A DNA stretch of 23,550 bases, taken from Sporisorium sorghi. Lineage: Eukaryota; Basidiomycota; Ustilaginomycetes; Ustilaginales; Ustilaginaceae. Of this stretch, positions 17,687 to 23,550 are shown in pieces; the first letter of the stretch is position 1, and every line of letters begins with the position of its first letter. The stretch covers positions 1-23,550 of the forward strand of contig JALCCG010000315.1 of the NCBI GenBank assembly GCA_023212695.1, read 5' to 3'. The position numbers and the translations under genes are program-made. The notes beneath the pieces were generated by a model that saw only the letters and a list, made by a program, of their open reading frames with translations, was not told where the DNA came from and searched no databases.

Positions 17687-18783
17687 CTAGAGCTGGATGG
17701 CAGGGAGGAGCTGGCCAGTGCACTCGCCCAACCCAATATGGAGCTTCGACACCGGGTCGAACGCTGCACCCGTGATCCTCACCTCGTCACCGTCTTCCAG
17801 GAACGTCCGCGTCTGCGCCTGTCCACCTTTGGGCGTCACCAACGCGATCGGCTTCCGACCAGCCTTGCACGCCTCGATCAGCGACGCCCCACTGAACTCG
17901 TCCTCAAACGGACCGCTCACCGTGCCCGTCGCAAACGTATCCGCCGGTCGCAGGTTGCAGCCCGTCACCGTATGGTGTGCGACCATCTGCGCGGCGGTCC
18001 AGTAGACGTGCTTGAGCGAGGTATCCGTGATCTTTGTCCACGTCTTCTCCCCCTCCCCACCAGCACCGCCGACACCGCCAGCGGGGAGGGGAGCGAGGTG
18101 CGCCTGCAGCCGGACATCCCACGTGGAACCTCTGCCCTTGTGGTCGAGGTACGCGAACGGCGTATGCTCCACCCTCGGCGACGGCGTGCGGAAGATCCCA
18201 CGCGGCCGCGTGAAGTTAGTCCCCGAGACGACGAGGGAGGAGGAGCGCCCATGGTACGCTATGGGCATTTGAAACCACTGGTCTTCAAGCGGTCGCGTGG
18301 GGTCGTTGAACATCAGACGCCCGGTGGACGTGCAGTGGTGTACTGCGACGCGCAGAAGTCCGTGTAGTCGCCCGCGCGTATCGGCAGGTACAGCCTCGCC
18401 TGCTCGACCGGCACCAGCACCGCCCGCAGCAGTCCCTCATCCGCAGAGAAGACGCGAGAGTCCGCACTGAACATGTGCTGCAAAAACGCGCGGAATGCGC
18501 GGTGCACCGTGCGTGGCTGCGCGAGATACGCGTTCAGGCTGGGCTGCGAGAACAGCTGCGCGGCTCGCGTGGCGCTGAGCGGGCTCGAGGCGAACGCGGA
18601 CGCCGCTTGGCTGCTTGGCAGCGCGAGGTCGATCAACTGGTCCGCGAGGCGGACTGCACATCGTGGGGAGGCGTTGTCGGGCGTGGAGAATACGGTCCAG
18701 GGTAGGTTCTCGAGTGGGAATGGATGGTCGGGTGCCTAAGGGACGATGCTGTCCAGACGCTCGATTGGGCTTTGCTTGGTCAT
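17687..18783 (-). pseudogene. Fumarylacetoacetase pseudogene (last enzyme of tyrosine/homogentisate breakdown)
   Basis: The intact enzyme cleaves fumarylacetoacetate to fumarate and acetoacetate. The ATG (18783-18781) is followed in frame by TAG at codon 16 (18738-18736). The frame then continues with family-like sequence: FSTPDNASPRCAVRL, LIDLALP and GDYTDF, the metal-binding Asp region. At about 18338-18342 an extra AC (minus strand) shifts the frame, right at the codon for the His expected to act as general base. The second frame carries PIAYHGRSSSLVVSGT, then jumps at about 18140-18156 from HTPFA to YLDHKGRGSTWDV, losing roughly 110-130 residues including the acidic metal ligands and catalytic Lys. 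It ends with HHTVTGCNLRPADTFATGTVSGP and GLGECTGQLLPA, both typical. A TATA-like TATAT lies at 18858-18862. Three independent lesions make it non-functional; long open segments suggest recent loss. Confidence 0.9.
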
Positions 18784-19093
18784 TGTTGGTCTGCAACGGT
18801 GGGATTGATGTAAAAGAATTGAAGGAGTGGTTGCAGCTGGCACAGAGGACGGTGTTCTATATACGAACAACGAGCGGCCTCGGTTCAGCACAACGACGCT
18901 GCTGCGACTACGAAGCCGTACAATGCTCGGCTGCCAAGATGAAGCTGTCGACGGTCTACGCTTTAGCGCCGACAGCGGATCTGGGGAAAGATGCTACTGA
19001 CTCCAGGATCTGCAGTCTACTTGTGTATATATATAGAGTGCTTGGTATCCAGCCAGCCTTGTTCTTCGCTGTCTCTCCAACCAATCCTCAAGA
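18784..19093. promoter_or_regulatory. Divergent intergenic region between the fumarylacetoacetase pseudogene and the GH1 stub
   Basis: Each side has a TATA-like element: TATAT at 18858-18862, about 75 bp before the pseudogene ATG on the minus strand, and TATATATATA at 19026-19035, about 60-70 bp before the GH1 similarity on the plus strand. This fits two formerly active, divergent promoters. Confidence 0.5.
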
Positions 19094-19327
19094 ATTGACA
19101 ATGACTTTCTCTCGCAGCTGGTCCAGCATGCTGCTGGCATTGACGTTCGCGCCGGCAAGGGCCCCAGCCAATGGGATCTCTGCGGGCACTACTTGCCCGG
19201 CTGCATCGCAAACAACCAAACCGGCCATGTGACGGACAACCACTACTACCAGTACAAGCCGGACCTAGCGCGGCTGAAGAAGATGGGCGCCCAGGTGTAC
19301 TCGTTCTCCATCTCGTGGATAATTTGA
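19094..19327 (+). pseudogene. 5' stub of a GH1 beta-glucosidase
   Basis: One frame reads NDFL near 19100-19111, then AAGIDVRAGKGPSQWDL (about 19121-19171), then PGCIANNQTGHVTDNHYYQYKPDLARLKKMGAQVYSFSISW ending at 19318 and TGA at 19325-19327. These are the first conserved blocks of glycoside hydrolase family 1: the DFLWG...YQ.EG start (here damaged), GKGPS.WD, D.Y..Y..D...LK..G...Y.FSISW. The rest of the protein, including both catalytic glutamates, is missing; sequence after 19318 has no GH1 similarity. The WG and YQxEG residues expected after NDFL are also replaced, so the start region has changed too. Intact GH1 enzymes release glucose from cellobiose and other beta-glucosides. Confidence 0.78.
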
Positions 19328-19616
19328 AGCGACGAACCCCACTTTGGGGCATGGTGCAATTGAAACTGCCCACTTTTACTGTACCTCGTGGCAGTTGAGC
19401 AGCCGACTCGTGTTCGAAGGAGGCTGCCTGGCACTCTCGGCAGTTGGAAGCCGCTTTTGACCGCTGCTTCGCTCCAAGTTAGCGGCATCTTGGTTATGGA
19501 AAGGTGCTGACACGTAATCCTGACTTGGCATTCGGTATGTCAGTGCGCGAGAGAGTGCCGAGTAGAATGAGCGCACCCCATTTTGGCCGAAACACTGTTT
19601 TTCGCTCCAGGCACTT
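19319..19616. other. Unassigned spacer between the GH1 stub and the FAD monooxygenase fragment
   Basis: About 300 bp that match neither neighbour. Near its left end is CCCCACTTTGGGG (19337-19349), and near its right end the similar CCCCATTTTGG (about 19576-19586). It could be a small inserted element or debris from a rearrangement. The sequence just before 19611 (TTTTTCGCTCCAG) looks like an intron acceptor, so part of the spacer could also have been intron of the monooxygenase gene. Confidence 0.4.
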
Positions 19617-20145
19617 TACCTCACGTCTAGAATCGCGGCCGAGTGCGGGCTGTACCAGCTGCGCGATCAAGATCCGTTGGAGAAGTGGTCGCGCAACCGC
19701 GTGCTGATTATCGGCGACGCGGCGCACCCCATGCTGCCGCATCTGGGCCAGGGCGGCTCGCAGGCGATCGAGGACGCAGAGGCGCTGGCGTACGTGCTCA
19801 AGACGTCTGGAGGCCTGCCGAAGCTCGAGAAGATGCAGGAGGCGCTGGAGAGACTGCAGACGCTGCGTCATTATAGGGCGAGCATCTCGCAGGAGAGGTC
19901 GAGGATGCAGGCGCTGGGACCGAGGCCAGGGTCGCAGGAGGAGATGCTGGGTAAGAACACGTACGAGTTTACGAGGTTTTTTGTATGACTACTTTGGGGC
20001 TGAGGACTGGGAGCAGAGGGTTAAGGAGGGTCGACGCGGTCAAGACGCTGATACGCCGCTCACGGCGCCGGCGAAGGCGGCTGGAGCTGGAGGTGCTGTG
20101 ACTGGGGTTGATGTCAAGATGAGTCCTGCTCCTGCTAGTGCTTAA
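19617..20145 (+). pseudogene. 3' fragment of a salicylate-hydroxylase-like FAD monooxygenase, with a frameshift
   Basis: The frame opens without a start and reads RIAAECGLYQLRDQDPLEKW (about 19629-19688), then NRVLIIGDAAHPMLPHLGQG and GSQAIEDAEAL (about 19695-19788). The GDAAHPMLP block is the second FAD-binding motif of aromatic-ring hydroxylases of the salicylate / 3-hydroxybenzoate hydroxylase group (PF01494). The N-terminal Rossmann domain is missing. At 19977-19982 a run of six T, where five would keep the frame, leads to TGA in the next codons; in the shifted frame the protein would go on through DYFGAEDWEQRVKEG and a low-complexity Ala-rich tail to TAA at 20143-20145. Intact enzymes hydroxylate monocyclic aromatic acids with NAD(P)H. 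The T-run frameshift alone could be a sequencing error, but the missing 5' half makes the copy non-functional anyway. Confidence 0.82.
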
Positions 20146-20423
20146 GCTTCATCGCAGCTACAAAGGCACGCTTCGCTGTCCATACACTCTTGTTCGGTCT
20201 TGTCAAATCGCAATTGTTTCCTCGGATGTGGATCTTCTTTTCGAACGCCTCTCTCGAAACCGCTTGTAACTGCGCTGCTTGAACTCTGCACTCAAACCAC
20301 CGCTCTTCAATCCAAGCGAAACACTCTCTGGGCTGAATTGTGATCTCTTATCCATTTCACATGAGCGTATCTTAGGGTTTACAACTCTACTTCTACGACT
20401 GAATGATCGCAAGAACAAGACAG
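20146..20423. other. Intergenic stretch between two pseudogenes
   Basis: About 280 bp with no supported gene. It lies between the convergent 3' ends of the FAD monooxygenase fragment and the S15-type hydrolase pseudogene. Confidence 0.4.
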
Positions 20424-22365
20424 CTAGCGAGCACATCGCTCCCGAGCACGGGGCGTCTTTCCGCTAATCCCAACCGTGTCCACCTTGCCCGTATGGATGG
20501 TGTTCACGCCCGTGAGCTTCTCCCTGACCCTATCCTGCGGATGGGTATGCGTGAACACGCCGCCGCCCTGCTGGTCCTGGGGGCCGACTTCGAGCTGCAG
20601 CGTGTGCCCTGCCGGAATAACGACGTTCGTGGGCCAGATCTCGACGTCGAGCGCATACACCGTTACCTGCCTCCAGGGGTGCCACTTCGGTGCTGAAGTA
20701 GTTGTTGCGGTGTGGCACGAGCTCGGAGCTTTTCGATTGGTCGACGGAGCGCACCGAGGCGCGCAGCCAGCCCTTGACGATGGGGCACGGGTCGCCGGCG
20801 GTGCCTGTGTAGTGGATCTCTTTACCCTCAGCGTCGAGGTGGCGTAGCGTGACGAACACGTCGGCTTCGGTGGGGACGGTGCCGCTGGAAGGGTCGGCAG
20901 CGACGCTCATGAGCAAGCGCAGGTGCGGGTGGCCCGTGATCTCCACTTCACCGCTTTCGATCTTGTGCTCGAACTTGACGCTCTCCCCGTCGTAGCCCTT
21001 GTAGCACACCTGGTCGGCCGAGCTGGGCGAGTGTCTCTCAACACCAGCAACGCCGTTCGTCGCCGCAGCGGCCTGCTGCTGGTCCGTCTTGAGCTGGTGG
21101 TCGGCAGAGAGGAAGAAGGGCGTATACTTGGTGTTGGGCAGCGGCCAAGCCGTCGTGATCTTTTCAGGAAACGAACGGTCCCCCTCGATCGTGTTGAATT
21201 TAGGCGAGCCTTTACGCACGACGTAGTTGACCGAAGCCACACCACCCTCGGCATTAGGACCTTTAAGCCAGCCGCGATCGTCCTCGCCGTGCAAAAAGGC
21301 GTTGAGCAAAGACCTCTGCAGCTCGACACGCTCAGGCAGGTAGAAGGGCAGATCGTGACGACCCGTGGTGAGCCAGAGCCACTTGTTCTTCGACCCGGCA
21401 CCCACGTAGCCAGCGACGTTGCCGCCGAGGTGCAGAGCGATACTGCCCCAGTTGCCGACGCTGAGCAGCGGCGTCTCGATGTCGGCCAGGTCGAACTCTC
21501 GCGAAGCGTAGTAGTCCTGGTCGAGGAAGAAGTTTTCGGCGTTATCAACGGTCTGGTCGGTGCGATTTTCTTTCAACTGCTCCGGAGTGAGCACGCCCTC
21601 GATGCTGGGCACTTTAGCGTTCCTCCCCGGCCCCCAGGTCTTCTTGGGTGGCGGGGCAGCAGCGCGGCCGTACTGGTTCGAGTTGATCTGGTAGTTCTGC
21701 CACAAGGTCACGAAGCCATCGCCATGCATCCCACCCTTGCGCACCCGATCGCGGTAGTTAGTCCGACATGCCCTCCCAAGGTATCATCGCCGCAAGACCC
21801 TTCGGATTGCGAGCAGCGACGCGCCACTGGCTGCCGGCGTAGTACGAGATGCCGAGCAGCCCGACTTTGCCCGACGACCACGACTGCGACGCCGCCCACT
21901 CGATGCAGTGGGAAAAGTTGTTGGCGGTCTGGTCGGACATGGTATCGAGAAACCCGGGCGACTGGCCGGTGCCCTGCTCGTCGACGCGCACGACGACGAA
22001 GCCGTGACGTGCCCAGTACGTCGGCTCGGGCACCTCCCATGCCGACAGCTCGGACTTCTGCTCCTCGGGCAGCTCGGCGAACGACTCGGGGTAGAACTCA
22101 GAGTACGCAAAGTCTTTTCCGTAAGGCCCGGCGGTGATGAGCACGGGGTACGTCTTGCCGTGTGTTCCGTGCCCTTGGGACGGAAGACGTCGCAGCGGCA
22201 CACGTCGTTCCTGCCCTCGAGGCGCGGGATGACAATGTCGACGTTGCGGTCGTGAATGAGACCGAGCACTTGGCGTGTGGTCTTGATGGCGTTGGCGCCG
22301 GGTGTGATGGAGCACGGCAGGTGCGCTGAACGGTGGGCGAGAATGCGGGCACCTGCTTGCGACAT
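20424..22365 (-). pseudogene. S15 / CocE-type alpha/beta hydrolase pseudogene (X-Pro dipeptidyl-peptidase-like), three frameshifts
   Basis: Three open segments on the minus strand form one protein of roughly 640 residues. Segment 1 (ATG 22365 to about 22163) ends in CRCDVFRPKG. An extra AC at about 22160-22165 shifts to segment 2, with KTYPVLITAGPYGKD, DEQGTGQSPG and the nucleophile motif GISYYAG. An extra A at about 21758-21761 turns the reading to TAA and shifts to segment 3, GGMHGDGFVTLW through PLLSVGNWG, WLTTGRHDLPFY and the jelly-roll C-terminal domain (PF08530). A third extra A at about 20663-20664 shifts to the last part, VYALDVEIWPTNVVIPAGHTLQLEVG and HTHPQDR, with a stop at 20424-20426. 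Intact relatives are serine peptidases or esterases acting on acylated amino compounds. Each insertion copies neighbouring bases, and the segments are otherwise open for up to 1.1 kb, so inactivation looks recent. Read errors should be excluded. Confidence 0.88.
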
Positions 22366-22652
22366 GGTTGGCGGGTGTTTGTTGTGGTGGAAAGGGTTGC
22401 AAGAAACGAGGCGATGGATGGTGTAAGGTGAGAAGATGCCAGGATGGCTTTTGAAGAAAGCTTTTTGAACAAAAGGCAAGGACGAGCTCGGACGCCAGGG
22501 GCCCACTTTCAGAGCATTACAATCGGCACTCACGGCAGAGCTGAGCAGCTGTTCTCTATTCACCATGCCAACTGGTAGCAAACAATGTGCGGGTGAGCTC
22601 GAAGTGTCGACCCCCACTTGGCCGGTCTGTATGTTTCTCTCGGCCAAAAATC

Positions 22653-22688
<36 letters not shown>

Positions 22689-22961
22689 CTTGTGAATGGC
22701 ACCGCCATATCCACACCATGGCAGGCTCCAGGGGCTCCACCTCGACCGAGCTCGCCCTTTGTGGGGAACGGACGGCTCGTGCTTGCCTGCAGCTTGTCGC
22801 TTTGACTGCGGAGAAGCTGATCAGAGGCTTCGGCCTCTTGTCCACGGGCTTGCTTTTTGTTCAGTCGCTTTTGAACCAGCTGCTGGCCGATTGTCATCTC
22901 AAACCAAGTCAATCACTACCACCACCATCTCGCACTCCCACTGTCAAGCAAGTACCCGACA
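22366..22961. other. Intergenic region with poly-T tract
   Basis: About 600 bp between the divergent S15-type pseudogene and the last gene. It holds a 34-nt poly-T run (22655-22688). Open frames cross it but show no domain. The CCA/ATC-rich stretch before 22962 looks like a 5' leader. Confidence 0.45.
22655..22688. repeat. Poly-T tract, 34 nt
   Basis: Uninterrupted run of 34 T about 270 bp upstream of the last gene's ATG. It is the second such tract in the window and again lies upstream of a plus-strand gene. Confidence 0.9.
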
Positions 22962-23416
22962 ATGGCAGCAGCAGCAGTAGCATCCCGTCCAGCCTCAACA
23001 TCCACCACCACCACCACCACCACATCGACGACCACATCGACGACCAGCACATCCAACGTGCTCGGTGGCGAACCCGGTCGATCATCCCTGCTCGAGTTCC
23101 AAGACCACGCTCGACTGATCGACCACCACGCCGCGCACACCTCGAGCCGCAGCAGCGGGATCTACAACAGCTCGTCCACCCCGCGCGCGCCTGCTGCTGG
23201 AATCTGGACGCCCCCCGCGCCTTTGCACGGCGTTATTGGAGGCGAGACGAGCTCGAGCTGGCCCGAGCAGCGCGGCACACCCGCCTACAGACCCATCGAC
23301 ACGCACTTGGACCACACGCGCCGACCTTGGGCCAACACGGTGCCCGAGATCGTGTTCACCGTCACCATGATCGGTCTGGGCGTGCAGTCGATCGGCTTGG
23401 CTAATACGCTTTTCAG
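22962..23416 (+). CDS. First exon of an unidentified protein, partial, probably membrane-anchored
   Basis: 151 codons plus two bases are visible. The ATG at 22962 opens a Ser/Thr/Ala-rich disordered N-terminus with a long Thr run (about residues 13-27), then a polar region containing SSLLEFQDHARLIDHH, several Pro-rich stretches, and finally the hydrophobic segment TVPEIVFTVTMIGLGVQSIGLA, likely a membrane helix. The exon appears to end at CAG|GTGAGT (23417), because reading through meets a stop within a few codons. The remaining exons lie beyond the window. I do not recognise the family; a multi-pass transporter with a disordered cytosolic N-terminus is one possibility. It is transcribed divergently from the S15-type pseudogene. 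Confidence 0.55.
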
Positions 23417-23550
23417 GTGAGTATGAGTGTGTGATAGGGGGGGGGGGGGGGGGGGGCACCCCCCAAAAGGAAAAAAAGGGGCCTTTTTTAAACACTTTTA
23501 TAAAAACAGCCAATTGAGGCCCAAAAAAGAAAAAAGGGAAATGATAAAAT
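23417..23550. other. Putative intron start followed by low-quality contig edge
   Basis: After GTGAGT the sequence reads a run of about 20 G (from about 23437) and then about 90 bases made largely of A, C, G and T homopolymers, unlike the rest of the window. This is most likely unreliable sequence at a contig end, so no feature should be called there. Confidence 0.7.

Noticed and set aside
17641..22365. Programmed frameshifting or many tiny introns as an explanation for the broken genes
   Set aside because: The extra 1-2 bases have no splice signals, and the fumarylacetoacetase also has a nonsense codon and a missing core, so decay is simpler.
1..23550. tRNA genes, rRNA, CRISPR arrays or complete transposons
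   Set aside because: I looked for B-box-like GGTTCGA patterns, repeat-spacer arrays and transposase motifs and found none. The simple repeats present are microsatellites.

Overview
The window looks like a nuclear fragment from a smut fungus (Ustilaginomycotina, probably the Ustilago/Pseudozyma/Moesziomyces group). The reasons are GC-rich coding DNA with strong third-position bias, long intron-poor genes, short introns with CTGAC-type branch sites, and a secreted lipase that is a clear homologue of lipase A (CAL-A) from Moesziomyces antarcticus. Both ends run into C or G homopolymers, and the last ~90 bases are a homopolymer-rich jumble, so the window is probably a whole draft contig with unreliable edges.

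Left half (1-12.4 kb), mostly intact genes: a Baeyer-Villiger-type flavin monooxygenase (112-1923, +); phosphoketolase (2568-5201, +) followed directly by acetate kinase (5518-7000, +, with one 76-nt intron near its 3' end); a small SRPBCC/START-like protein (7235-7726, +); an intergenic stretch holding the decayed 3' third of a GH10 xylanase (about 8991-9327, +); and a large F-box protein with a TPR-like N-terminal part (9784-12258, -). Phosphoketolase and acetate kinase together give the pathway xylulose-5-P or fructose-6-P -> acetyl-P -> acetate + ATP.

Middle (12.4-17.6 kb): a repeat-rich intergenic region; a secreted CAL-A-type lipase (13408-14894, -), whose two exons are joined only by a GC-AG intron and whose C-terminus carries a three-fold 18-bp tandem repeat; a 1.4-kb gene-free stretch with a 39-nt poly-T tract; and an MFS transporter (16295-17632, +).

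Right part (17.7-22.4 kb), a gene graveyard: a fumarylacetoacetase pseudogene (nonsense codon, 2-bp insertion and internal deletion), the 5' stub of a GH1 beta-glucosidase, the 3' part of a salicylate-hydroxylase-like FAD monooxygenase, and an S15/CocE-type hydrolase pseudogene with three separate small insertions. Most of the disabling changes are 1-2 bp insertions that copy the neighbouring base(s), and the reading frames between them are otherwise open, which points to recent inactivation or, less likely, local consensus errors. The last feature is the first exon of an unidentified, probably membrane-anchored protein running off the right edge.

I found no wholly new system. The most notable things are the pseudogene island with its insertion-dominated damage, the GC-AG intron lying between the catalytic Asp and His of the lipase, and the phosphoketolase-acetate kinase pair.
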